DNA of 29,849 bases, taken from positions 1 to 29,849 of IMG/VR virus record IMGVR_UViG_3300043775_003636; one strand, given 5' to 3'. How positions within the stretch are numbered: position 1 is the first letter of the stretch; every line of letters starts with the position of its first letter. Below are positions 14,265-22,354 of this stretch, in pieces. This stretch comes from a virus. The notes beneath the pieces are model-generated. The model had not been told where the DNA came from. It saw nothing but the letters and a program-made list of their open reading frames with translations, and did no database searches. The position numbers were made by a program, and so were the translations under genes.

Positions 14265-14546
14265 TTATCTTCCTTCATATTGCCATAGCACTGCGTTACA
14301 GTAATTATGTACAGCACCTTCAGTCATACCTGTTTTGTGACAATGCTGAAGATGAATTGGGTATTGTAAAAAATTAGGAGGAAACAGTTTCCAAATAATT
14401 GGTTTACTGGTTATTCTTTCTGGAGCTGGTTCATCCAGACTTTCTCCACAGTACATGCATTTATTATCTTGTTCTTTGATGTACTGTAACCTCACTTGTC
14501 TTCGTTGTTGAGGTGACAACTTTGTGTAATCAACTGGTAATTTCAT
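14265..14546 (-). CDS. Endonuclease VII / HNH-like protein, 93 aa
   Basis: Basic helical start (LSPQQRRQVRLQYIKEQDN), then CMYCG near residue 30 and, near the end, HLQHCHKTGMTEGAVHNYCN. The CxxC plus HxH/CxxxC layout and the H.TG...G..H..CN core match the phage recombination endonuclease VII/HNH fold. The catalytic His and the Asn are kept. At 93 aa it is about half of T4 Endo VII, which suggests a single-domain nuclease. It is next to the 760-nt RNA-like region, but no splice-site evidence ties them. Confidence 0.78.
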   Translation of the reverse strand: MKLPVDYTKLSPQQRRQVRLQYIKEQDNKCMYCGESLDEPAPERITSKPIIWKLFPPNFLQYPIHLQHCHKTGMTEGAVHNYCNAVLWQYEGR

Positions 14547-15309
14547 ATGGTTTGTTATTTAGTAGTCAAGTTTTAGAATTGATAATGTGATTTAACGTGT
14601 ATCATTCATCACCAATTCCGCCACCTGACTGTTTGCAATTAATGCAAGAGAATATGTAACAATTTAGCACCCTCTTTCTTATTACATCTTAACTTATAGC
14701 AATAGAGGTCATAATAAGAGTAGGGTCGCGTAGTTAATATTTGAACAATTTTCAATTATACCACATTGGTAATACTAACTACTTGCTGAGAACTCATTAC
14801 GTGAGTAGAGATCCTGATGACTCTCTTTTTATAGGACATTGCTTTCTCAAGGCAACTCACGTTCTAGGATTACTCCTTAGTACTCTATAGGGTTCTTATG
14901 GTTTCCTATTTTCTATCTCTCTGTCAATTCAGGGTTAGTATCTTTATGTAAATATGTAGCGTTTATTTTGCTTTCAACGAGTCATTTATATCATCTCGCA
15001 TTACAAATTTACAAAGGATCAATGTTTAGCCTGTTTTCTATTTCCTTCTTCTCTATGATCGTATAGATACAATCCTCATATAACCCTCAGAAGGTAGGTT
15101 AGTGAATTTAGAGGACATTAAGACCACTCGTACTAATACGAAATTGAATTGCCCCTATTCATCCATTTCATTTGAACGTAATCAAAAGCGTCTTATTTAA
15201 TTCACAAATATTTTTAATCAGATTACCTACTGATTTCCCCTTACAGACAGTCTTGGCTTGTCTTGGACTTCCAGTGCTGTACAACACTTTGACTTAGGGA
15301 GTACTGATG
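14547..15309 (-). ncRNA. Candidate large structured RNA (about 760 nt, no gene)
   Basis: This is the longest non-coding stretch in the window. It is full of hairpins: AATCAG/CTGATT (15216-15235), TCGTA-CTAA-TACGA (15128-15141), a 7-bp stem GATTGTA/TACGATC (15057-15074, with a U-G pair that works only on the minus strand), ACTCA/TGAGT (14792-14806), TTGC/GCAA (14839-14855), TCTTATTA/TAATAAGA plus CCC/GGG (14670-14725) and TTGCA/TGCAA (14633-14647). The strand-specific pairs say it is transcribed leftward. Its length and density are in the range of ornate RNAs such as GOLLD or ROOL, which are known from phages and lie near tRNAs, but I see no homology I can vouch for. Group I core motifs are absent. 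Confidence 0.55.
14564..14630 (-). ncRNA. tRNA-Leu-like element at the 3' end of the structured RNA
   Basis: On the minus strand, AGTCAGG (14630-14624) pairs with CTTGACT (14570-14564). Directly after the first arm is TGGCGGAATTGGT, the canonical tRNA-Leu position 8 to D-loop sequence. The rest does not fold as a tRNA: the D-stem partner is missing, no anticodon arm is evident, and the T-arm is only TTCTAAA-like. It may be a degenerate or fragmentary tRNA-Leu, or a tRNA mimic within the larger RNA. The total is only 67 nt. Confidence 0.5.
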
Positions 15310-15990
15310 CTATGTTAATTTTACTCGATTCTGACCATGTTTACCTTTGTTTAAGATATTCTCAAACGCAATTACATAATCAGCTGATTTTGACAACTGA
15401 GGAACACTAATTAAATTAGTTTTTAATTTTGCTAATTCAGAACGATTCAATTTCTTATATACATTGTTGACAGCTTGTATAAACTTGTAATCTTTGTTAT
15501 AAGGAATAGATGTGCAATTTAATACATATTCTGCAATATCTTCTGCATAAGGATTCATAACAAATAGTTTTCCAAGTCTAATGTCAGAAGTTTTAATTTT
15601 GTTATCTATACATAAAGCAATTGTTGTAGACATTCCAAGATTATATTTTTCTTGGAATTTCAATAATTTTCTATAACAATCAACATGTAAACTTGCATAA
15701 GATTTAATGTAATCAGTTAATGTCCAATTTGTTTGAGTAGAATTTAACTCAATCATTTTTTTCATATAATCACCATCAATAATTTCATAGTGAATTTCAA
15801 TTCCTAATTCTTTTGCAGCAATGAATCTATGTTGTCCATCTACAATTACACCATCTTTTGTGATTAAAACAGGTCTACCAGCAATAAAACCATGTTCTTT
15901 CATTGAAGCTTTAAGTTTTTCTACTGAAGACTGTTTTATTTCTCTGTTGTTTTCAGAAAATGTGAATTTACTATAATCTTTTGTTACCAT
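15310..15990 (-). CDS. ParB/Srx-fold N-terminal domain protein, 226 aa
   Basis: Residues 10-70 form a ParB-like nuclease/CTPase fold: SSVEKLKASMKEHGF, RPVLITKDGVIVDGQHRFIAAKELG. The DGQHR motif is the signature box. The remainder is a helical region without a clear HTH. Phage ParB-like proteins can be nucleases, antirestriction-type proteins or DNA-binding regulators rather than partition factors, and there is no ParA here. It lies 8 bp downstream of the SPFH gene and immediately upstream of the structured RNA. Confidence 0.85.
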   Translation of the reverse strand: MVTKDYSKFTFSENNREIKQSSVEKLKASMKEHGFIAGRPVLITKDGVIVDGQHRFIAAKELGIEIHYEIIDGDYMKKMIELNSTQTNWTLTDYIKSYASLHVDCYRKLLKFQEKYNLGMSTTIALCIDNKIKTSDIRLGKLFVMNPYAEDIAEYVLNCTSIPYNKDYKFIQAVNNVYKKLNRSELAKLKTNLISVPQLSKSADYVIAFENILNKGKHGQNRVKLT

Positions 15991-15998
15991 AACGCTGA

Positions 15999-16847
15999 TT
16001 ATTTAATATTCATCATGAATCTTTCACCTCCGTTTGCAATGTAAGTAGGAACTTTAGAACCGCCATACTTCCAAGCATCAATCCATTGTTGTTGAATCAA
16101 CATAGGTGTAAGAGTAGCTTGTTTAAGTTTATTAGCTTCAGCTTCTGCTCTTGCACGAGTAAGTGTTGCTTCAGCATCTCCTGCAGCAGTTGCAACTTTA
16201 ATTTTTGCTTCTGCTTGTGCTTGTTTAACTCTATTTTCTGCCATTAATGCTTTTTGTACTGCATTATTCTTGGCATTAATAGCATTCTTAAACGATGCTG
16301 GATACTCTAAATTTGTAGTAAATTGATCTAATTCAAATCCTTCTGGTTGCAATTGTTTTCTTAATACTGCTTTTACTTTAGTATCAAATGCTTCACGACT
16401 TGAAATTAACTGATCAGCAGTGTAACTATTTGTTACAATTCTAAATGCTTCTGTAACTGCAGTTTTTAAGAATCCACTTTCAATACCATCTAAATCTTTT
16501 CTATATTTTGCAAAGATTTGAGTAGCTTTATCAGGATTGATTCTGTAGTTTACAATTGGCGATACGTGAAACTCTGATCCATCTTTTGAATTTACTACAA
16601 ACGAGTCTTCTCCTGTATATTCTTTGTGTCGAATATTAATTGGAAATTCTTTAATGCTTGTAGTTATTGGACTGTAAAATACAGTTCCTGTACATTCTGT
16701 AACACCACTAACACCTCTTCCTGTACCAAATTTGTTTACTTTAATACCAATGTTACCTGCATCAATATTTTCACATGACATTACAAATGTGAATAATAAT
16801 AATACAATAACTGCAATAACCCCTGCTTTTAATAAAAATTTGTTCAT
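15999..16847 (-). CDS. SPFH/prohibitin-like membrane protein, possible lipoprotein
   Basis: A 282-aa band-7/SPFH protein. One N-terminal hydrophobic segment (residues 8-24) ends in VMSC, a possible lipobox at Cys25. An SPFH domain follows (SFVVNSKDGSEFHVSPIVNYRINP, AFRIVTNSYTADQL), then a long Ala/Glu-rich coiled coil (NRVKQAQAEAKIKVATAAGD). Such proteins form ring or cage scaffolds at the membrane. Phage homologues exist, with an unclear job. Its start overlaps the upstream two-helix membrane gene by 4 nt, so it is translationally coupled to it and through it to the VWA gene, suggesting a membrane-linked module. Confidence 0.85.
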   Translation of the reverse strand: MNKFLLKAGVIAVIVLLLFTFVMSCENIDAGNIGIKVNKFGTGRGVSGVTECTGTVFYSPITTSIKEFPINIRHKEYTGEDSFVVNSKDGSEFHVSPIVNYRINPDKATQIFAKYRKDLDGIESGFLKTAVTEAFRIVTNSYTADQLISSREAFDTKVKAVLRKQLQPEGFELDQFTTNLEYPASFKNAINAKNNAVQKALMAENRVKQAQAEAKIKVATAAGDAEATLTRARAEAEANKLKQATLTPMLIQQQWIDAWKYGGSKVPTYIANGGERFMMNIK

Positions 16848-17101
16848 CTTTTTTTGTTTTTAGATTTTTTACTTAAACTTTTTTCTTTTAATAAAACAAC
16901 TACTTGGTTGAAGATCATATATGTCCAGAAGGCAAATATGAAAATTGTCATAACAAATAATACTCCTCCTACAAAGAATGACATTGTAGAAGATTTATTC
17001 ATTAACTCAAGACTTGAAGTTGTTGCCCCCAATGTGAAGGCAACAACAATAAGAAATGAAATTAATAAAAACCAAAAATTTTTAATTAACTTGTCTATCA
17101 T
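16844..17101 (-). CDS. Two-helix membrane protein, 85 aa
   Basis: Two transmembrane segments, about residues 8-28 (NFWFLLISFLIVVAFTLGA) and 42-70 (FVGGVLFVMTIFIFAF), and a basic C-terminal tail ending KKSKNKKR, probably cytoplasmic. It overlaps the genes on each side by 1 and 4 nt, so it is translated with the VWA and SPFH genes. It may be the membrane anchor for the module (inference). Confidence 0.82.
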   Translation of the reverse strand: MIDKLIKNFWFLLISFLIVVAFTLGATTSSLELMNKSSTMSFFVGGVLFVMTIFIFAFWTYMIFNQVVVLLKEKSLSKKSKNKKR

Positions 17102-18951
17102 TACATAATAGTTTTTTCTTTGATTAATTTATCAACTTTTTTTGATACATAAGATATCAAATCATTTGGTAAATTTTCAATATTTGTCATTTGAATGAAA
17201 TAATCAAACATTTCATCGCAAGGAACCTCTTCTTCGATTGCAATTTGAATTACTTGGAAACCTAACGCTTGAGCCATTGTGACTTTTTTTCTAGTGTCTT
17301 CAATAGCTTTTTGACCACTATATTCATAAGCATATGGAGCACCATCAGAAATTACAAATATCAAACCTGGATCTGCAGTTTTACTACGAATACGTTTTGC
17401 ACAAGCATAAATTGCATCACCATCTCGATTATTAGCTCTTGCTTTACAAGAACCTAATGCGTAAGGATCCATGTTTACACCTGGTTCACGATAAATTCTG
17501 ATATTACAGTCACCATATCCACTGCTTTCGTCTGCAGTATGACCATAAATGAACAATTGCACATCTTGTTGTTTTTTGAATACTTCATTGATAAAGATTG
17601 CAGCTTGACGTGCTTTTTGCATTTTTGCACCAGAACCCATCGAACCTGATTCATCAATTACAACACCAATGTTAACTTTGTTAGTGGTAACTTGACCAAA
17701 TCTTTCATAAATAGTAGGAACCATTTGTTTTGCTTCAGCAAGTTTGTTAGTGTCCAATCTACCAGAACGCATCGATTTCATACTAAACTGATAATCTTTA
17801 GATTTACGTGCAAATAACTTTGCAAGAACCTGAGCTTTTGTACTATTAATTTTAGTTAAATCTTTAAAATAGTTATCCTTGTTAGAATCAGACTTTTTAA
17901 ATTTAATATTACCTTCGCTAAGAGTACCATCTTTAGAGAAATCATGATTAGAAGGAGGAAGATTTTTCTTTTCTTCCATGTCTTCTGTAAAATCCTGAAA
18001 ATCTTCTTGAAATTCGTCAGAAGGATCACCATCATCAGGATTAACTAATCCTTTCATCATTTGCTTAGCAAGCTCATCCATATCAGATTTACTTGGACTT
18101 GGTGATGGTGTTGGAGCATCATCATCTCCAGGTTCATCTCCTCCGCCTCCAGGTGGTTCTTCTTCTTTCTTATCTTCTGCTTTGATAAATTTATCAATTA
18201 CGCCAGAAAGATAAACTGCCTGTCTGTCACAATCATCAGAAGTTTTTGGAAACCCATTTTTCTTCATGTAACCTTCTATCTGAGAAAGAGGTTTAGCAAA
18301 TTCTTCAACTTCTTCTTCAGTTATATGCGCAGGATATCTAATAAACTTTGCAACAGTTTCTGCAAGACGTTTACCAGCATGTTCAGATGGATCTAATGGT
18401 TCATACGTTTCATCATATTTGTACTGTTTAAACTTTTGTACAAATTTGGAATAACCAGGAAATCTTTCTGCCAACTTCTTGTCAATACGCTCAGTATTCA
18501 AAAGAGTATACATCAATTCACGCATAGTTACATTTTTTGTATTACGCGCATTCATTGTTCTGGTATACTCAGATTTAGTCTGCATTGTAGCAAGAGCTGC
18601 GTTCTGAATAGAAGAGCCATAAAAAGCATCTAACAGCTTTGTATCGTGATTCATATAGTTTCCTTGTTCATCACGCAACATTGCTAATGGTACAGGAACT
18701 GTTATATTATCATTCAAACTTCTTTTGTTTATACTGTGTTCAAGTTTAATGTTCTTTGGAACACCAATAACTCTGAACATAGAACCAATCATTTTTGCTG
18801 CAGAACGAAGATTCTGATTATCTCTTACAAAATAAGAAGAGTAACCTGTTCTACCAGAATCCCAGTCAAATAGTTTTTTACTTGGATCATAAAAAGAGAA
18901 CGCGTCTTCTTCTTTTCTTTTCCACCAGTCTTTTTTGAATTTTAAACTCAT
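17101..18951 (-). CDS. CobT-like von Willebrand factor A protein, 616 aa
   Basis: A CobT/VWA partner of a MoxR-type AAA+ ATPase. The N-terminal ~260 residues are a helical region. An acidic, Gly/Pro/Ser-rich linker follows (EEPPGGGGDEPGDDDAPTPS). A VWA domain occupies about residues 425-610. Its MIDAS motif is DESGSMG near residue 433, with VISDGAPYAYE near 530 as the second metal-linked segment. In cobaltochelatase, CobS and CobT assist CobN. No CobN is visible, so the pair probably serves as a substrate-remodelling chaperone. Its length matches bacterial CobT (about 600-650 aa). It lies downstream of the intron-bearing ATPase gene, with an intercistronic hairpin between. Confidence 0.88.
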   Translation of the reverse strand: MSLKFKKDWWKRKEEDAFSFYDPSKKLFDWDSGRTGYSSYFVRDNQNLRSAAKMIGSMFRVIGVPKNIKLEHSINKRSLNDNITVPVPLAMLRDEQGNYMNHDTKLLDAFYGSSIQNAALATMQTKSEYTRTMNARNTKNVTMRELMYTLLNTERIDKKLAERFPGYSKFVQKFKQYKYDETYEPLDPSEHAGKRLAETVAKFIRYPAHITEEEVEEFAKPLSQIEGYMKKNGFPKTSDDCDRQAVYLSGVIDKFIKAEDKKEEEPPGGGGDEPGDDDAPTPSPSPSKSDMDELAKQMMKGLVNPDDGDPSDEFQEDFQDFTEDMEEKKNLPPSNHDFSKDGTLSEGNIKFKKSDSNKDNYFKDLTKINSTKAQVLAKLFARKSKDYQFSMKSMRSGRLDTNKLAEAKQMVPTIYERFGQVTTNKVNIGVVIDESGSMGSGAKMQKARQAAIFINEVFKKQQDVQLFIYGHTADESSGYGDCNIRIYREPGVNMDPYALGSCKARANNRDGDAIYACAKRIRSKTADPGLIFVISDGAPYAYEYSGQKAIEDTRKKVTMAQALGFQVIQIAIEEEVPCDEMFDYFIQMTNIENLPNDLISYVSKKVDKLIKEKTIM

Positions 18952-18989
18952 ATTTTTTTTGTTTATTAACGGAGTTAATGTATGATAAA

Positions 18990-19025
18990 CCCATCACTAA
19001 TTACCAAATAGTAATTAATGACGGG
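18990..19025 (-). terminator. Intercistronic 15-bp hairpin between ATPase and VWA genes
   Basis: CCCGTCATTAATTAC and GTAATTAGTGATGGG pair fully on the minus-strand RNA, including two G-U pairs that would be mismatches on the other strand. The loop is 6 nt. The following U-tract is weak (TTTATC), so it may attenuate or stabilise mRNA rather than terminate. The hairpin lies 28 nt downstream of the ATPase gene's stop and 39 nt before the VWA start. Confidence 0.6.
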
Positions 19026-19052
19026 AATTTCACACACAATTGCTTGATCCTA

Positions 19053-21455
19053 TTAAAATGCAGCAATAATAGATAAAACTTTACTACGCTCAGAAGTACC
19101 AATACCATCTTCGAAAAGAGGCATGATAACGCTCTGAATAGCATTAGTAAGTTCAAAACCGTCTACTACCAGTCCTGCAGTTTGCAATGTATGACGAACT
19201 GAAACAGGAGTTGATAACTCTTGGTCTTTATATTGTTTTCTAATCTCGTTAGAAACTTTAACAATAGCTTGTGCAGCTTTCTCTTCAACACCTGTACGAA
19301 TCATAAGGATGTTTACCTCATCTGCTTCGCTTGGATAAGAAAGTTCTACAGGGAAGAATCTATCTAACAATGCTCTATCTATTGCATTAGTACCTGAATA
19401 CTCAGAACCAAGGTTAGCAGTAGCAAAGAAAACAGTTTCTGGACCTACAGGAACTTGTCTGTCACAATCTTCGCAAGCAACATCGACTGGTAAATAACGT
19501 CTATTATCCAAACAAGGGAACAAGATATTATTTGCAGCAAGCGGTGCACGGTTCAACTCGTCAAGCAACACAATACCATTTGACTTGATGTGATCAACAA
19601 ATGGTGCAAACTCGAACTCTGAGTGACCTGATTTACCAATTCTATGCACACCTAATAAAGCAGACTGTGCATCCTGAACAGTACCCATATCTTGGATATG
19701 CAATTCTTTGCTCATTGCTTTAGCAAGGTGGTTTAATAATTCAGTTTTACCTGCGTAATGTTATCGTAGTGGCTCTTTATCCTCTACTTCTCATACTTTA
19801 CCATTGTATGAGTTCAGACTATATCATCAACTTTTTACTCACTCAGAGAAAAGTTGTTGGGCGCTCGTGTCAGCTTCATCACCGTTCTGGTGGTATGCTA
19901 TTAGTCGTTGAACCTTCTACACATTCCTGTGTAGCTTGGCTGCTGATTGTCCTTTCATCAATTGATGTTGGAGGAGTTCCAGCAATTCACCCAATTTATA
20001 CTGGACCAGGTATAAATTTGTAATTTCCTATTATTACTACTGAAGATTTTTGTTTGCGATTGGAATACAAGTGTCTTGGAATAGAAAGACTTTTTAACAA
20101 TTCTGAAATACCCAGATGTTGGGTTTTTTCTCCTGTTTCAAGATTTTCAAGAATTATAATTTTTCTTTTTTTAAAAGATTCATATTTTGCTTTCTTTTTG
20201 TACTCAAATTTAGAAATGATTTTTTCTGAATCTGAATATTTTATTTGAAAACCTTTTATCTGTCTTCTTCCAGGACCACCAGATGCTATTCTGGTTACTT
20301 GTCTTGCATTAACATTTAGTTTTTTTGCAAATTCTGTTGCTGATACATATGATTCAATAAAGTTACCTTCTAAATCATACACTTCAATTGCTTTAGCACA
20401 AGAGTTAAGATTTTCTTTGTAGAATTGTTTAAGAGAACTTGAAATTTTCTCTTTTGTTTCTTTTTCTACAATTTGATTTAATCCTCCAATACCTTTGTCG
20501 TTTGCGTTTACTAAGTTTTTTGAAACAGTATATTTATTAATTAAACATCTTTCAACAACATGTGATTCTTTCCAACCATTTACTTTAGTAAGTAATTTGA
20601 TTTTAGGTTCAATGTTATTGTTTAATAATGATTTAATCCAATTGTTTTTGTGTGAACTTTTTTTACCAGGATAATATACAGATTCGTATCTTGCTTTGGA
20701 AATATGTTCAATCAATCGATGTTTCAAAACTTTTTTTGTTGTTCTTCCAATGTATCTTACTTTACAATCACGAGGATCGTATAATACATAAATCTTAACT
20801 TCAGTTGTTTTCATGTGTATATGTTATTTACATAACAAATATACACAAGTAATAGGTCTTATACAAATTTTTAGTTAGTTAATCCAGTTGGTCCGATAAG
20901 AAGAGTATTCTCACCTCTTAACACATTTCTCACAAGTAAATACCAGATGTCTGGTTCGATGTGAAAACCACATTCTTCTTTAGTAGGAACAGGATAGTTT
21001 GCAGCAATAGTACGCTTCAAGTTTGTTCCAGCAGGAAGAGGTTCACCTGCAGTTGGCATAGCAAACTTGGCATCCCAGTCAAATGTATAACCATATGGTT
21101 CATACTTGGTAGCCATTTCTTTTGCTTTATCTACACCAAACTCACTGTGATCAATCATATAATCAATCAAAAAATCAACCATTGGAGTAGAGTCTGGACC
21201 ACTCAATGGGAATACGTCATCACCATAATACATCGCAGTAATATTTTCTTTACGAACGTGTAAATGATCATCTTCTGGAAAATCATATCCATCAGTACAG
21301 AAAACTGTTCCTAATGGAAATTTCAAAATATCACTGATAGGTGCAGTGATTTTAATGTCTTTGACATTGATTGGTAATTTTTTCTCGAAAGATTGACCAG
21401 GTAATGTTTCAATTGCGAAGGATGTACCTTCTAAAAATGCTCTAAATAGGATCAT
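19053..21455 (-). CDS. CobS/MoxR-like AAA+ ATPase, split by a group I intron
   Basis: Two exons: 21455-20882 (574 nt) and 19753-19053 (701 nt), together 1275 nt encoding 424 aa in frame. The join gives Walker A GPTGSGKT at 188-195. Walker B is LLDE (Asp256-Glu257), followed by LNRAP, sensor-like FFATAN near 296 and an arginine-finger-like DRFF. The N-terminal ~180 residues are a substrate or partner-binding extension. Such ATPases act with VWA proteins to remodel targets, and its CobT-like partner is the next gene. Unspliced transcripts end with LTN after GPTG, so no ATPase would be made without splicing. The exon 2 ORF alone has no start of its own that keeps Walker A. Confidence 0.92.
19996..20814 (-). 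CDS. GIY-YIG homing endonuclease in intron, 272 aa
   Basis: Cuts intronless alleles so that the intron is copied in. The catalytic domain begins IYVLYDPRDCKVRYIGRT (residues 8-25), with the GIY and YIG elements degenerate as IYV...YIG and Arg24. A downstream VVERCLI likely gives the catalytic Glu (near 88). The C-terminal half has a NUMOD1-like repeat, AIEVYDLEGNFIESYVSATE, typical of DNA-binding modules in phage homing enzymes. It is read in the same direction as its host gene. Its start codon abuts a strong hairpin at 20816-20847 that could hide the translation start. Confidence 0.92.
   Translation of the reverse strand: MKTTEVKIYVLYDPRDCKVRYIGRTTKKVLKHRLIEHISKARYESVYYPGKKSSHKNNWIKSLLNNNIEPKIKLLTKVNGWKESHVVERCLINKYTVSKNLVNANDKGIGGLNQIVEKETKEKISSSLKQFYKENLNSCAKAIEVYDLEGNFIESYVSATEFAKKLNVNARQVTRIASGGPGRRQIKGFQIKYSDSEKIISKFEYKKKAKYESFKKRKIIILENLETGEKTQHLGISELLKSLSIPRHLYSNRKQKSSVVIIGNYKFIPGPV
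20816..20847 (-). promoter_or_regulatory. Hairpin directly before the endonuclease start codon
   Basis: GTGTATA and TATACAC, with TGTTAT and ATAACA inside, form a nearly complete 13-bp stem around a GTAA loop. The base of the stem ends at the ATG. In T4-type introns similar stems block endonuclease translation on full-length early mRNA. It could also be intron helix P2. Confidence 0.55.
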
Positions 21456-21494
21456 TTGTATAAAAATTTAAGTGTTTACTAATTTATTTTGATT

Positions 21495-22031
21495 TTATAT
21501 GAAGTCGTTGATGTTAAAATTATCATTTTCAGTGTCATCATCTTCATCTTCTGTTATTTTTTTCATGTCTTCCAATTCGCTTTTCATTTTTTTGAATGGA
21601 TTTTTCATGTCCATAAGCTCTTGTTTAAGTTTGCTCATTTCATCAAGATCTCCTGATTCAACTGCTTCATCCATACGTTTTTTGAAACTACGTATTTTAT
21701 CAGCAATCGGTTTTGGCAAATCATTTGTCATTTTTTCAAAATTACTTAATTCTGGATCAACAACTTTGGATTTTTCAGAATGATCATCGTTATAAGGAGA
21801 CAAAGTTGCAAGAATTCTTGTTTTTATTTCTTGTAAAACACTTATAAGATGTTCACACATTGCTATTGTTTCAAGAGGTTTTGCATTTGACATTGTAATT
21901 GTAGACTCAGGAAAACCGTTTTCGTCAGTATCAATAGCAACTACCATATGACTTGTGTAATCTTTTCCGTTAGTTTTAAGATTTTCTTGAATTACTCTAA
22001 GTTCGTTTAATACATTTTTTTGTTTACTCAT
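21495..22031 (-). CDS. Hypothetical coiled-coil protein, 178 aa
   Basis: Not recognised. The N-terminal third looks folded (SHMVVAIDTDENGFPESTIT, then CEHLISVLQEIKTRIL). The C-terminal half is charged and likely a coiled coil (DLDEMSKLKQELMDMKNPF), ending with an acidic tail. It is 39 nt upstream of the ATPase gene and overlaps the preceding gene by 4 nt. It may be a partner of the ATPase (context only). Confidence 0.78.
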   Translation of the reverse strand: MSKQKNVLNELRVIQENLKTNGKDYTSHMVVAIDTDENGFPESTITMSNAKPLETIAMCEHLISVLQEIKTRILATLSPYNDDHSEKSKVVDPELSNFEKMTNDLPKPIADKIRSFKKRMDEAVESGDLDEMSKLKQELMDMKNPFKKMKSELEDMKKITEDEDDDTENDNFNINDFI

Positions 22032-22354
22032 TGCATTTTATTTAAAGTTTCTTTTAATTTTTTAACTGAATCATCACAATCTGTAATTATTTCTACAATT
22101 GGTTTTAATTTTTCAATTACATTACACAATGTTTGATAATAGTCAGTTTGTTTAAACATCTCAACATGTTCCTTTGGAACTTCTTTCATTGCTGTTGCAA
22201 TACCCATTGGAGTTTCAACTTGTTTTGTAACAACGTTCATATCAAGGTTCTTATTAAGAACTTTTAGATAGTTCTCTAACCGATAATAGACTAATATAAT
22301 TTCTTTATTGTCTAGTCCTGCATATTTTTCTGCAGATTGTTTTTCTTTTGTCAT
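22028..22354 (-). CDS. Hypothetical helical protein, 108 aa
   Basis: Not recognised. It is almost entirely helical: LDNKEIILVYYRLENYLKVL, an MGIATAMKEVPKEH segment and a C-terminal VEIITDCDDSVKKLKETL. It overlaps its neighbours by 4 and 1 nt, so it is made together with them. The helical content suggests a small binding or scaffold protein. Confidence 0.78.
   Translation of the reverse strand: MTKEKQSAEKYAGLDNKEIILVYYRLENYLKVLNKNLDMNVVTKQVETPMGIATAMKEVPKEHVEMFKQTDYYQTLCNVIEKLKPIVEIITDCDDSVKKLKETLNKMQ

Larger units (their letters stand above)
19754..20881 (-). mobile_element. Group I intron with GIY-YIG homing endonuclease
   Basis: 1128 nt. The 5' exon ends in U (GGAT) and the intron ends in G, as group I chemistry demands. 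The conserved core is on the minus strand between 19810 and 19995: GGGTGAATTGCTGGAA (P4/P5), GACAATCAGCAGCCAAGC (P6/P7 region, 19951-19934), GAAGGTTCAACGACTAA (19917-19901) and GATATAGTC (P7', near 19825). These match the consensus of the td-like IA class. The ORF 19996-20814 sits upstream of the core. It is inserted between codons 191 and 192 of the ATPase gene, splitting Ser192, at the catalytic P-loop. Confidence 0.93.

Noticed and set aside
14547-15309. A second group I or group II intron
   Set aside because: No CAGCAGCC or GACTA/TATAGTC core, no domain V-like hairpin, and both flanking genes are complete without a join.
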